From positions 13,454,001 through 13,518,000 of the forward strand of contig NC_053197.1 of NCBI RefSeq assembly GCF_905163445.1: a stretch of 64,000 bases of DNA, written 5' to 3'. Below, in pieces: positions 30,871 to 42,164 of this stretch. The translations under genes were made by a program, and so were the position numbers. Numbering within the stretch: position 1 is the stretch's first letter; each line of letters begins with the position of its first letter. The notes under the pieces are model-generated. The model ran no database searches, had not been told where the DNA came from, and saw nothing but the letters and a program-made list of their open reading frames with translations. Source of the stretch: Pararge aegeria. Lineage: Eukaryota > Arthropoda > Insecta > Lepidoptera > Nymphalidae.

Positions 30871-31969
30871 CACAATAATACATGAGAACAATAATACACT
30901 TAATAAAACACTTAATTATTTGAAAATAAAAAAAAAATAAAACAAAAGCAATTGAACGAATATGAAACGTTTAAACGCCGAAAAACCTCGATATATTTCC
31001 TCAAAACCAAAATAAACGACACTTTATACGCGCCAGTTTAAAATTTTTATTAAAACAATACATTTCATAGAATAATCCTTTACAAAATGGCGGTATCTAC
31101 CAAAATCGATTTTCAGCTTAAACGCACAATACGTGCTTCAGCTGCGCAATTAAAATATTCAATTTATTCTACGCGGCCGAATTTGTTTTTAATTATTGCA
31201 AATTGGTCATTCGGAAGTGCGAATCGATTATAATCATCAGACGCGATTATTACCACGCCAATGCTAATGAACTTTAATTTATAATCAAGTGATTTTCATT
31301 ATTAACTCAATGTTGATTTGGGCGTCGACTATCCGCTTCAGATAGCGATACCGAAAAAGCATCGATTCGTAATTATCGATGTTGCACAGTATGAATTTTA
31401 TTGGGAATATAAACGTGTGTGAGGTTTGATTGTAAATGGGCATCGATATAATTTCGATGTATTTATGGTGCTATTTATTACGGGTGGTTTCCGATTGGTT
31501 TAAGTCCATGCAAATATTCATCAAATTGATTCAGCTGTTTCATTTATTATAGGAAGCTTTTATTTACTAAATTGCCTCATTGGCGTAGTAGTTAGCACAA
31601 GCGGATTAAGAGTTATTTGTTCCTATTCCCATGTGCGTTCTTTGTTATAAGATTTTTCTCGGACCAGTTTCAAAAACTGAACGAAACCATTGTAAAATGT
31701 TAAAAGGTCACTGACGTGATAATTTACGCGGCAATGGTCGCTACAACAAGACTTATTCGCTTCGGGTCAGCCTTGTGGTTTTTACTCATAGGTTCTGTCA
31801 AAAGTGCATGCTCCATTTTTCTAACTTGTCTTATACCTAATAATAAATAAGTAAACAAACTTTTCATATTAACTCGTGAAATGTATGTATGTTTTAATAC
31901 TATTCAAAAAAAGTTTGATAAAATAAATTAAAAAAAAAAACCTTTGTGCACCCACTTAGGTATGTACAC
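30871..31969. other. Largely unique, possible non-coding conserved block
   Basis: 31060-31440 lacks any repeat, alternates GC-containing words with ATTA/TAAT cores (ttaattattgcaaattgg, ttataatcatcag, aatcgattataatc) and has two nearby 'atcgat' words. This texture is common in enhancers, but no specific factor can be assigned. Confidence 0.3.
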
Positions 31970-32350
31970 GCGTTAGAAGTTATACTTTGTTGTAAAAAGA
32001 TAAAAATCTTCTGCAAACATTTTATCCTTCGCTTCATTCTACGTTTGTAAAAAAAAAAAAACACAAAGAAAAGAAAAAAAGGTATTTAATACATTTAGTT
32101 TTATTATGACGCATTCTAATTCATCTAGTAAAATGAAGTTTATTTAAATATCACAAAATAAATTTATATCGTGAATACAGTTGTTAGTTCTCACGCAAAC
32201 ATACGTAGATGTCCTTACTTTTACTATGTTGATAACTTTTTTTGAAAACTAAACTATAGCTAACTTCAGGGTGTCGGTTTTTTGTGACGGTAAAAATTTA
32301 CTCTCACAATTTTTTTCTAACGCGCCAATTGAAGTATAACTTCAAAAACA
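31970..32350 (-). mobile_element. MITE-Y copy
   Basis: Bounded by GAAGTTATACTT-type inverted ends (31981 'gaagttatactttg', 32336 'gaagtataacttc'). Carries 'cagggtgtcggttttttgtg' and 'aacgcgccaatt', shared with 32990-33362 and 61884-62283 in the opposite orientation. Confidence 0.65.
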
Positions 32351-32586
32351 AACAAACACTTATTTAAAATAAACCTTACACTGAAAAGTAACAAAATATT
32401 GTTTACATTATAATGCGTAAGAAAAAAATACTTTAGATCCAATCGGCTCTGGGTGAAATATAACGGGTACATTATAATTGTTATAATTATGTTTTAAAAG
32501 GTTTTCGGTGTTTATCCCAAGCTTTTTTAAAAGCGTTTAGCTAAGGTCGCAAGTCGCGTCAACATATCAATTGTATTAGAACTTTT

Positions 32587-32850
32587 GACGGCCGATTGGC
32601 GCAGTTTGCAGCAACCCTGCTTTCTGAGTCCAAGGCCGTGGGTTCGATTCCCACAACTGGAAAATGTTTGTGTGATGAGCATGAATGTTTTTCAGTGTCT
32701 GGGTGTTTATATGTATGTTCTAAGTATTAATGCATATTATTCATAAAAATATGCATCAGTCGTCTTAGTACCCATAACACAAGCCACGCTTACTTTGGGG
32801 CTAGATGGCGGTGTGTGTATTGTCATAGTATATTTATTTATTTATATTTA
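32587..32850 (+). mobile_element. SINE-A copy, full length
   Basis: Head gacggccgattggcgcag, intact B box GGTTCGATTCC, body and TTTA tail. It lies between two oppositely oriented MITE-Y copies. Confidence 0.93.
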
Positions 32851-32989
32851 TAACTTGAGCTTCACCAGAAGCGTTCTCTTTATTACATAATTCCTTGTAT
32901 GATAAGTTACAAGATATTTTTAGATATCAACTTCCATAAGTTAGCTCTAAAATCGAAAATATTAGAACAATCTAGTGTTATAGGATACC

Positions 32990-33362
32990 AGAAGTTTTGA
33001 AGTTGTACTTTTTTTGGTGCGTTAGAGAAAAATTATGAGAGTAAATTTTTACAATGCGCGCGCACACCATCACGAAAAACCGACACCCTGAAATTAGCTC
33101 GTCAACATTTTAGTTTAAAAAAAATGGTTTGCCACTTTCAATTTTCAAAAATCAGTGATTTAATTCATTCAATTGTACAAAAATCTCAAATATTAATGTT
33201 GAGTGGAACTCGGTTGTCCGTGGAATGCATTAAATATCTTTTGTCTATTGTTATTGTCGTTTTTTTTCTAAAAACGTGGAATGAGACGATAGATGATATT
33301 TTTGAAAAGCTACTTATCTTGTTACGCCAAAGAGCTATAACTTCTAAAGCGTGTACATAAGT
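32990..33362 (+). mobile_element. MITE-Y copy
   Basis: 'tgaagttgtactttttttgg', 'gcgcgcgcacaccatcacg', 'aaaaccgacaccctgaaatt' and, at the right, 'ataacttctaaagcgtgtac'. Inverted relative to 31970-32350 and same orientation as 61884-62283. The 78- and 60-codon frames inside are not conserved between copies. Confidence 0.65.
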
Positions 33363-33377
33363 ACACACACATTATTT

Positions 33378-33550
33378 TGTGACAGAGCTCGTCCGGGGAA
33401 GTACCTACTACAGCCATGCTTATTTCTGCCGCCAAACAGCATTGCTGTGTTCAAGTCTGAAAGGCGTGGTTGCCTTTGCAATTGCAAGCAAATGCTTAAC
33501 ACCTTCACTTCAGATTGATGGACACAAGGCGGCACTTTGTACGTCAACAA
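33378..33550 (-). repeat. Interspersed repeat, unknown class
   Basis: 'gacagagctcgtccggggaa' and 'cagcattgctgtgttcaagt', the reverse orientation of the 30160 family. Confidence 0.5.
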
Positions 33551-33685
33551 AGCGTTGAAAAGTCAATAAGCGATGGTTTTCCACTTAACATCAGGTGGGT
33601 CATCAGGCCATCTGCTAAAGCATAAAACTACGTATAATTGTTCCTCATATTGAGCAAAGATTTTTGAATTCCATCTTTTAATCGC

Positions 33686-35060
33686 TGAAACTGGTGGTAT
33701 TAACACGTCCACGATTCACTTTTATGTCATTTGCACTTATATTGTTTTTGGTTTCTTATTTAACACAGCATTAGTTTAATAATAACTTCAGTTCCACCGG
33801 TTCTCTTTAATATTTAATAAGTTCCTAGGAATGTTTTTGGATTAAGCTTTAAATTAGTAATTTCAGGACTTTCAAGTAGCTACAAGGCCTAAAAATTGGA
33901 TGCCCTAAGAAAGTTGGATTATTAAAATTTATGAAAATCCATCCCTGAACGGCTAGAACAGGTGTTTGTAACATTAATTTTATAACGTGGGCAAATAATT
34001 AAACTTATGATAACGATACATATGAATGTATCGTTATCATAAGTTTAATTATTTGCCCAGATATTTTATTAAATTTATTAGTTTTTTAACAAATACGCTA
34101 ATAATTATTATTCAATTAACAATAAGTTTTCCAGAAACAATTAAAATTATATTTGTTTACAACATATGTTAATGAAATTGAGTTGGCGGGTATTTCGATA
34201 TAAATGCGACTGCATTATAGATACACTTCAGTCCTGCATGGATTCAAACAAGTTGATGTTTACCCCGACCCAAAAGTCGCCGGGTACGTCAACACAGCAT
34301 TCGTTATTACAACTTCAGTTCCACCGGAGCAATTCCATTTATTGTATTTAATGTATCGCATAATAAATTTTTAGATTTTCTTGGATTTTCACTTGTTGAG
34401 TCAGCTTTAGATTAGTAAATTCGAGGACTAAAATCAATGGCTAAACGGCTGAAACAGATTGTTCTTATTCTTATCCACGATTCACTTATAATTAGTTTGC
34501 CTATAACAGGGGTTGGTGTTAACGCCGACCCATAAGTCGCCGGTCACGTCAACACAGCATTCGTAATTAAAACTTCAGTTCCACTGGACCAATTCCATTA
34601 AAAAATAAAGATTAATGTCTCGCATATTAAATTCTTAGACTTTCTTGGAATTCAACTGGTCTTAAGTCAGCTCTAGATTAGTAAATTCCAGGACTATCGG
34701 GTGTTAGTAGGTCTAGAAATATTAAAATTCGCTATCTAACGTAGAGGGTCAATAAAGAAAGATAAAAATCAATCGCTACACGGCTGAAACAGATTACACT
34801 TATTCTTATCCACGATTCACTTATAAATCGTTTGCCCGTAACATGTTTTAGGTAAAGGTGTTCGTGTTTACGCCGACCCAAAAGTCGCCGGTCGCGTCAA
34901 CACAGCATTCGTATTAAAAGTTGAGCCCCACCGGAGCCGCTCGCTTTATTATTTATTGCCTCGCATAATAAGTTCCCCGGCCTTTATTTGTTTTCAACTC
35001 GTTACGAAGATTTGCCCTAAATTCGGAAACTCGATTATTTATTCATTTTAAACCAGACGG
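33686..35060 (+). repeat. Degenerate tandem module, about four units
   Basis: The ordered word set 'ccacgattcactta', 'cgccgacccaaaagtcgccg', 'cgtcaacacagcattcgt', 'acttcagttccaccgga', 'cataataa.tt', 'gattagtaaattc.aggact' recurs with starts near 33708, 34240, 34490 and 34810. Spacing is uneven (260-530 bp). The last unit is richest in GC and looks least decayed. It matches no transposon I know. Confidence 0.65.
33989..34058. repeat. Perfect palindrome, 32-bp arms
   Basis: Arms 33989-34020 and 34027-34058 are exact reverse complements around a 6-nt spacer (tatgaa). The flanks show no target duplication. Confidence 0.92.
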
Positions 35061-35291
35061 TTTTGCGGACCGCCGACGTTATGATGCGGTCGTAATCGAA
35101 TTTTGTTATGCTTTATTCGATTTTGTTTTCATTCGATTAAATTATTATTTTGGTGGTTCGTGGTTTGTAGTTTTTTTTTTTATCAAAATGCCATTTGCCC
35201 ATAATAATTATCATAGAGGAAGTGGGGGAAGAAAGATATTTTTTAGATTTACATATTCATTTTTATTAGCCCACTGACTTCGATTTAATTT

Positions 35292-35592
35292 TCGGGTGGC
35301 CAAGTGCGAATTCCAGCTCGCATCTCTTATTTTTTTAAGTTATGTGCGTTTTATGCAATTAAAATATTTCAGGCACCGGTGAAGGAAAATATCGTGAGGA
35401 AACCCGCGCTGCGCTACAGATGAAAAGTTCTCCATAATGTTCTAAAAGGTCCACCAATCAACCCAAGGTGTGGAGTCCACCAATCCGCGCTGGGCTGGCG
35501 TGGTGGACTCCATTAACCCATTTTCATTGTGGGAGGAGCCCCGTGCCCTGTAGTGTGCCGGAAATGGGTTGTTATGATGATGATGATTATTA
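35292..35592 (+). mobile_element. SINE-C copy with damaged head
   Basis: The head is barely recognisable (ggccaagtgcgaattccagc). Then come 'agttatgtgcgttttatgca', 'aaatatcgtgaggaaacccg' and an internal partial duplication of the 'ccaccaatc' region near 35450-35485. It ends GATGATGATGATTATTAA. A Helitron begins at the next bases. Confidence 0.75.
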
Positions 35593-35593
35593 A

Positions 35594-37553
35594 TCTATAT
35601 ATATATATAATGAAAATGGTTTTCGTTTGAGGCTCAATCACGCCTAAACCACTAATCGTATCGACATGAAACTGCCACCATTCGATGCGAAATTTTTCCT
35701 AGATGGTTTGTGGCTATCTATTTTTTGAATTCCAACATTCTTTCTTTTTTTTTTTGCTGTTTTACTTTTATGAACATTTATCCCGCTAATAAAAACAAAA
35801 GATAAGCATTTTCTCTTGATTCTTTTGTTTTCATGGATTTCAACAGAGTGTATTAAACGGATTATGGTTTTTTACATTCAGCTAAGAATCTACTCACGGT
35901 AGTGGAGAACGGCTGGACCAATTGGGCTTTTTTTTATCTTCAGAATTGTCAGGAGAAAGTTTTGTATGTAAGAAAATTTTAGAAAAGCCCGATAAAAAGT
36001 TAAAAATTTCGATGATAATCGAAGAATTCCCATCTATATAGTCACTCACCACGAAATCTCGGGAACCATAAGACTTAGAAACGTGAAACTTGGTAGGAAT
36101 ATTACTTTTGCTATGTAGAGGTCAGCTATGAATAGATTTTAAGAAATTCATTCCCCAAAGGGGATTGCGGGGGCGTTAATAATGAACAATTCCCGTTTTT
36201 AAACTATAGCTCCTATAGACTTAAAATTTGGTAGGAATCTTCTGTAAGAGGTGTAGAAATAGGCTATGAACGAATTTTATGATAGCTCACCCCACAGGGG
36301 GTTGCGGGGGTGGGTATTAACAATTAATATTTTTAATTTTCCAGCTAAAGCTCCTACAAGCTCCAAATTTTGTAGGAATTTTCTATAAGTGATGTAAAAA
36401 TGATTTATGAACAAATTTTACGATATCCCACCCCAAAGAAGATTGCCGGGGCGTTAACAATGAAAATTTTCAATTTCCAAGCGATAGCTCCTATAGACTC
36501 CAAATTTAGTGAGAGTGTTCTATATGTAATATAAAAATGATCGAGTGGATTTTACAATGAATCACCTCCAATAAGGTTCGCGGGGGTGGGTGTTAACAAT
36601 AAAAAATTTCAATTTCGAAATATAGCTTCTAAAAATTCTAAATATGGTAGGAATCTTTTATTATTCACATAAAGAACATCTCAAAATGGATTTCAATAAA
36701 GTCTACTTCCGACAGGAATTGCGGGGGTGGGTGTTAAAATCTAAAAATTTTATTTCTAACCTGTAACTTCTACAGACTCCAAATTTGGTGGGGATCTTCG
36801 TGTATGTAGGGATATTCGTGTATTTCCTTACAACAATCGTCTTTTTGGCAGCGGAGAAAAAGTCATTGAGAGGTTTCAAAAACTTAACTTTACATGTAGC
36901 TATCCAATCAACGGACTAAGAATTTTACATTCATTTTACTTTTGCAGACTACATAACCGACGAATTCTTTTATTGCGGGATCGCGGAAATGTAACAGATT
37001 AAAATGAATGCATTTTCCAAGCACATGAGATGTGGAAAAGAAATTTAGTTACTTATTCCAATAGAATTCATAAAAAACATGCACAATTAATTTTCTATAA
37101 AAAATTGATGTCACGGAGAAAATTTTAGTTAACAGAAAATTCGTCGCACTTGAACCTAGACAGATTTCAACTTCACATATGAGACTTGCAATGACTTTAA
37201 CTTAAACTTTCAATGCTCATTTCAAATTTTTTTTCTTCATGTCAATTATTATTAATTATTGGAAGAAAGACACGGAAATGTTATAATGATTGCACATTGA
37301 AAGTTACAATAAATATTAGTGAGAAAAATCACTTGGATGAAAGATACAGGCTAAATCGATGGAATTTGGAATTTGAGTAAGTCTAAACAATATAGATGCT
37401 TACAGTTCTATCCGCGGGGCCTATTTATGTTCATACAAAAATAAAAAAAAAGGAGAATAATAAAAATATGAAAAAAATAAATAACAATGAAACATAAAAT
37501 GTAATTTATTTCCTTTTTCAATTCGCCCAGCGAAGCGGGCTGGAAACGGCTAG
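35594..37553 (+). mobile_element. Non-autonomous Helitron, ~1.96 kb
   Basis: 5' terminus TC (TCTATATATATATATAATG) preceded by A. The 3' terminus CTAG is followed by T, matching Helitron insertion between A and T. A hairpin GCCCAGC-gaa-GCGGGC lies at 37525-37540, 9 bp before the terminal CTAG, as in Helitrons. No Rep/helicase coding sequence. The middle (36060-36830) is a tandem array of about 138-bp units. Confidence 0.82.
36060..36830 (+). repeat. ~138-bp tandem repeats inside the Helitron
   Basis: Five or six degenerate units with 'attgcgggggtgggtgttaa' and 'agctcctatagactccaaat'. The 'gcggggg' words fall near 36166, 36304, 36446, 36579 and 36721, so spacing is 133-142 bp. Confidence 0.85.
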
Positions 37554-37751
37554 TTATTATATATATAACGTTTTTTCTCTGTACTCTTAGGCTGCCCACA
37601 CATAGACAATATTATTAAAAATATGAGTGATAAAGTCGCTCTTATTATTTTTTTATATATATATAATCAAAGATTTTAATTATTATTACTAAATTACTAA
37701 CATAATTATATAAGAATTATAGGTTAATAAATAAGTTTAACGTTTGACGTT

Positions 37752-37995
37752 TTGACGATCTCCCTAGCGCAGTGGCAAGCGCTGTAATCTTACGAGCGAA
37801 GGTCCTGGGTTCTATCCTCTGCAGCATTTTGTGTTTCTCTGGTCCGATCTTGTGGGAGGCTTCGGCGGGGGGCTACTTAACACCTTACCGCGTTACCACC
37901 TAGCGTTCCGGTACGATGACGCTTTGAAACTAATTAGGGGTATCGAATGTAACTGCAATACCCCTGATATGTTAGCCTACTACCATCTTATTTAT
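37752..37995 (+). mobile_element. SINE-B copy
   Basis: Head gacgatctccctagcgcagt, decayed B box 'gggttctatcctctg', body 'ttaggggtatcgaatg' and 'gatatgttagcctactacca'. The 3' shared tail is cut at CATCTTA and replaced by TTTA repeats. Confidence 0.75.
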
Positions 37996-38555
37996 TTATT
38001 TATTGATTTATTAGTTTCACCAACAGATTATACACTAAAACAAGCTTAGGAACTACAAAATTGAGAAACATAAGGTTGCAGTGTAAACCCAGTTACTGCC
38101 AAACCGGCATGCGTATCTGATAAAAATACACAAGTTCACAAGTTTACAATAATTTTATTGTTGTAACGAAGGAAACACTGTATGATGAAGTTGAAAACAG
38201 AAACAAAACATAACTTAAATTAAAACAAAACAAAAATGTACGAGACAATTACCAACTAGCTGTACTAATATATTGTTGCAGATTTTTTTTGTATTGCTGA
38301 AGAGTGGATGTCAGCACGAGTAGCTTGGAATAGCTTGTTGTGCTCCCGACAGATCGTAGCCAGGATACTGTGAGCGCCTAAATTAGTTCTATACAACTTG
38401 CCAACGAACGGTTTGAAGTCACCTAGGCGCGCATTTAGACTGTGCATCATCGCATAAAATTAGGCGTGATTGCAGCGAATGGATAACCTATAGTGAAATA
38501 AAAAAAAATTACACGTTAGTTCATACGACAGTAAAGGCTATTGTTCTCTAAGTCA
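37996..38555. other. No recognised features
   Basis: A 61-codon minus-strand frame (38265-38450) has no recognisable domain. Otherwise unremarkable. Confidence 0.4.
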
Positions 38556-39060
38556 AAGTCAAAAGTCAAAAATATCTTTATTCAAGTAGGCCCACAGGTG
38601 GCACTTTTGATGCGTACATAAGAATTACACGGTAGTTAGATGATGGCGATAACCACATGCGTAAATTTAAAACTAAAGCTACGAGGATTCCAAACGCGTC
38701 CCAGTCTAAGAAGAAGCCCACAACAAACTTAGCCGGGTGTTTTTTTTTTTTTTGTTATCGCCATCTCACAATGTAATTTTAAATTATTAGAAGAGCAACC
38801 TGGTTAGAGCAATAATTTACACCCAAGCTTTTTTATCGTTTACGTAGTCCTTTATACTATAATAGGACTTTTCTATAAGCTTACGTTTAATACAAACTTT
38901 GAACTTTTTAAGAGACATCTCCAAGATGTCAATTGGTAGTTTATTGTAGAATTGTATGCAATTTCCTTTAAACGAATTATGAATTTTATGTAACCTAGTA
39001 TATTGCACTGTAAGTTTATTCCTACTTCTAATGTTTAAATTATTGCAGTCTAATCCTACG
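38556..39060 (-). mobile_element. CR1/Zenon-like LINE 3' end
   Basis: 3' terminus 'caaaaatatctttattcaag' preceded by AGTCAA repeats, 3' UTR, then the ORF C-terminus. The best-preserved copy of this family in the window. Confidence 0.8.
38817..39008 (-). pseudogene. CR1-like LINE ORF C-terminus
   Basis: Sixty-three codons ending KDYVNDKKAWV and a TAA stop, including FYNKLPIDILEMSLKKFKVC. The last 48 residues are the same as in the 3696-3974 copy except one position. Only the extreme C-terminus is present, with no RT catalytic motif. Confidence 0.72.
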
Positions 39061-39774
39061 ACATTTTAAATTAGTCTCTTTAAAACCGACAAAGTGAATT
39101 TAATCGAATCGTACCCGTTCAGAGCATTCACCCATAGGAATATTCATACTTCTGTTGCGATTTCACGCAATTGTGACCCATATGTCATTGTAATAAAGTG
39201 TGTTGTGCCGTGGTGCGTATTGTTCGTTATCTGCAATGCAGTTTAAAAGCTCGCATACATCGGCAAAGAGGGTAGTTGGCGTTAATACCGATTAATGTGC
39301 TTTTCGCACGCAACTGTGCAGTTAGGGGAAAAATGCTCCACTTACCCGACAGCCGAGTTTCACAAGTTTCGGTTATTATATCGACGTAATTTGAGGCACG
39401 GATTTCACATAACTAAACGGACGGTGTTATACATGACAGAGCTAACAGGATCTATACATTCTTTAAAAAAAATGGCCAACTGCGAATCAGACTCGCGCAC
39501 AAACGCTTCCGTACCATTATCTGTAAAACAAAATAAAAAAAAATATATAGTATATTTATTAAGACAATACCCACATCCCCCCAAAAATAATCCAATATAA
39601 ACCCCCTAAAATATTTATTATAACTATTTTAATTTCATTATTGATTTTAAAATATACAACTAAATATTCTGTAGATATTTCATGCATCTACATGTTGCGT
39701 TTATCAATATCGTGCAAAAACGAGAAAAAAAAACATTTATGTTGTATGTGAGCCTCCTCAAACATTTATTTTAT
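39061..39774. other. No recognised repeats; low-confidence unique block
   Basis: 39150-39480 shares nothing with other parts of the window. A 101-codon plus-strand frame at 39295-39600 ends in a lysine-rich, low-complexity stretch and shows no domain. I do not call it a gene. Confidence 0.35.
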
Positions 39775-39945
39775 TTTTGTTTTTCAGTATTTATTATTAT
39801 AGTGGCAACAGAAATAAGTCATCTGTGAACATTTCAACTGTCTAACTATCACGGTTCAAGGTGTACAGCCTGATGACAGACGGACAGACAGACAGACAGG
39901 CAGAGAGCCGGATGCACAGCGGGGTCTTAGTAATAGGGCCCTAGC
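39775..39945 (+). mobile_element. LINE 3' tail with GACA repeats
   Basis: 'catctgtgaacatttcaact', 'ctatcacggttcaaggtgta', (GACA)n at 39883-39898 and 'ggggtcttagtaatagggcc'. I recall this ordered set as a common lepidopteran non-LTR 3' end. Confidence 0.6.
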
Positions 39946-39961
39946 TTACACTTTCATTTTT

Positions 39962-40192
39962 TACGACAACACACACATCGCCAACAGCCCCAAAGTAAGC
40001 ATAGCTTGTGTTATGGTTACTAAGATGACTGATGAATATTTTTATGAATTATATACATAAATACTTATAGTACACAAATAAACACCCATAAAACTGAAAA
40101 ACATTCACACAAACATTTTCCAGTTGTGGGAATCGAACCCACAGCCTTAACTCAGAAAGCAGGGTCGCTGCCCACTGCGCTAATCGGCCGCC
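39962..40192 (-). mobile_element. SINE-A copy with internal deletion
   Basis: Minus strand. A roughly 15-bp deletion removes the 'gatgaacatgaatg' area ('cattcacacaaacattttcc'). Head ends at 40192. Confidence 0.9.
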
Positions 40193-40496
40193 AATACTTT
40201 GGGTACTGGGTGTTGTTAATGAAATTACAAAGCTTGGTTCGATTTTACTCGGATACTACGTCATAATTTAATGGTGATCATGTATTTTAGTTACCATAGT
40301 TAATTATTGCTACAAGTTTATGCACATTGGGCATACATCGCTCGGTCGCTAGTCCTTTTATACTCTTAAGTGTTGTATACTCTTAGGCCATATGTAATTT
40401 AAACTGTGGCAAACGAAAGTTTTTTTTTTAATATTTTCAGTAATATTACTTATTCTGTGCAAATACACTTTAGGAGCACATCAGTGTGTCTCTTCC
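40193..40496. other. No recognised features
   Basis: AT-rich, nothing assignable. Confidence 0.45.
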
Positions 40497-40585
40497 GTGA
40501 CTTATATCGGATTTCGAACCTAGGACCTCCCACCTATAAAACCATTACAACTGCGTTCACCAATGCGCCAGGGCGGTCGAGATAA
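40497..40585 (-). mobile_element. tRNA-like SINE head fragment (SINE-B type)
   Basis: 'ggatttcgaacctaggacct' (B-box region) and 'aatgcgccagggcggtc' (A-box region) in minus orientation. No body retained. Confidence 0.5.
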
Positions 40586-40629
40586 AGATGACTACTATGT
40601 TGAAAATATAGGTAGGTACCTAACAATCA

Positions 40630-41090
40630 TTAGCAACACGTTACCGGCCTACTATAGGACACGGGTGTCTTCTCAGAATGAGAAGGGCTTATGTCCGTTT
40701 TCGCTTTACCTAGAAATCGCCTAAATCGAATACCTAATGATATAGGCAATGTCTATAGAAAAAAAAGTCTTCACCAACTCTTACGTGATAATTATTGGTG
40801 AAATTTTATCTATGCCTAGGAATATCCTTAGATTAGGCGTTACCTACTAAGGCTTTGCCTTGTCAAACGTTAGTGTATACGCGCATTAGGCCGTAATCAA
40901 CCATGCTGGCCCAGTGAAATTGGTAGACTTCACACACCTTTGAGAACGTTATTGAGAACTCTCAGGCAGGTTTCCTCGTGATGTTTTCCTTCACCTTTAA
41001 AGTAAGTTATTAAAATCGCCCGTGCCGGTTGTCGAACAGGGTTCCCCAAAAGGCAGGCCGAAGTGTTAACGACTATGCTATCATCGCATT
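40630..41090 (-). mobile_element. SINE-C copy interrupted by MITE-X
   Basis: Left part 40630-40691 (tail side), right part 40886-41090 (to the tRNA-like head 'ctatgctatcatcgcattcc'). The two parts join in register once the insertion is removed. Confidence 0.8.
40692..40885 (+). mobile_element. MITE-X copy, 194 bp, in a SINE-C
   Basis: Starts TGTCCGTTTTCG and ends GTATACGCGCA, flanked by TTA on both sides (40689-40691, 40886-40888). A 3-bp TTA duplication would fit PIF/Harbinger-type elements, but the termini are only weakly inverted, so the class is uncertain. A second copy in reverse is at 17478-17640. Confidence 0.6.
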
Positions 41091-41491
41091 CCGAACTAAT
41101 TATCAGAAATTAAACTGTCATATTAAAGTATTCTATTTTATTTTAGAGTCGATAATTTGGATTGCATCCAAGCCGTGTTTGTAACGGTGCAACGGACTCC
41201 GATAAGGATTAATATACGGCGACTGTACCGCGCGACGATTTGAGGTTTTACGATACCCAGCTCGTTAGGTACTTTAGCGGTTAGTTCTGGCCTGTTTAAA
41301 TTAGGTGCTGTATTTTCTCCGCAAATATTAAATACCTTCATATCATGAATTGTGGCCAACCCTGACGAGTTAAATTTGTTTGAATAATGTTTGAACCGTG
41401 TTGCAGTTTAGTTGAATTATTATTCGGTGAAATGAATAATTCATTCATAATTCATAATTATTGTATTATTATTTTATCCCATGTCTGTTAT
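41091..41491. other. Unique, GC-intermediate block
   Basis: 41130-41350 has no shared repeats and unusual density of CG dinucleotides (gtaccgcgcgacgatttgag). A 73-codon minus frame (41138-41359) shows no domain. Confidence 0.35.
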
Positions 41492-41710
41492 TCTTCTAAT
41501 ATTATAAATGCGAAAGTTTGTAAGGATGGATTGATGGATATTTGTAACTTTTTCACGTAAAAACTACTGAACCAATTTGACTGAATTTTGAAATGGACAT
41601 AGAATATACCCTGGATTAAGAAATGGGCTGCTTTTTATCCCGGGAAAATGTAGGGTTCCCGCAGGATTCATAAAAAATCAAAAAACCGCAAACGAAGCCG
41701 TTGGCAACAT
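41492..41710 (-). mobile_element. RTE LINE 3' end
   Basis: 'tattataaatgcgaaagttt' is the canonical 3' terminus in reverse. Further in come 'accaatttgactgaatttt', 'ttttatcccgggaaaatgta' and 'gggttcccgcaggattcata'. Confidence 0.78.
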
Positions 41711-42164
41711 ACAGTTTGCCAAAATACAATTATTTTACAGCAAACTCAACAGAGTCTTTTTATCGCATATAATACTAAATTTTTTGAATAGAAAAGTCTT
41801 CAATCAGTGCTTCTTACCAGTGATGACTTAACGTGCCGAGACATAGACATTTACAGCTAGGTTTAGCTTTAAACTTCGAGTCCCTCAGCGTTCTATGGAG
41901 AAAACTATGCTTTGAACTTCTTTACGTGACAAAGTTCGAAAAGAAGTAATTCGCTAAAGAAACAAAGTAACTGTAGTGGCAGTGAGCCGTTCAGGTTTGT
42001 CGGAGGTCCGATGGGAAAAAGGTCCTCTAGTGGGGAGACGACTCCGCTTGCCGAGTCGTGGCTTACCAAGTTCCACTAAACATTAAAATTAGAGATATTT
42101 GTACAATTGAGTCAATCAAATTACCGGAATGAGCCCGCAGACTTTTACAATTGAAAATGTACAC
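41711..42164. other. No recognised features
   Basis: Nothing assignable. Confidence 0.45.

Noticed and set aside
39295..39600. 101-codon plus-strand frame
   Set aside because: Ends in low-complexity lysine-rich sequence and shows no splice or start context. Probably chance.
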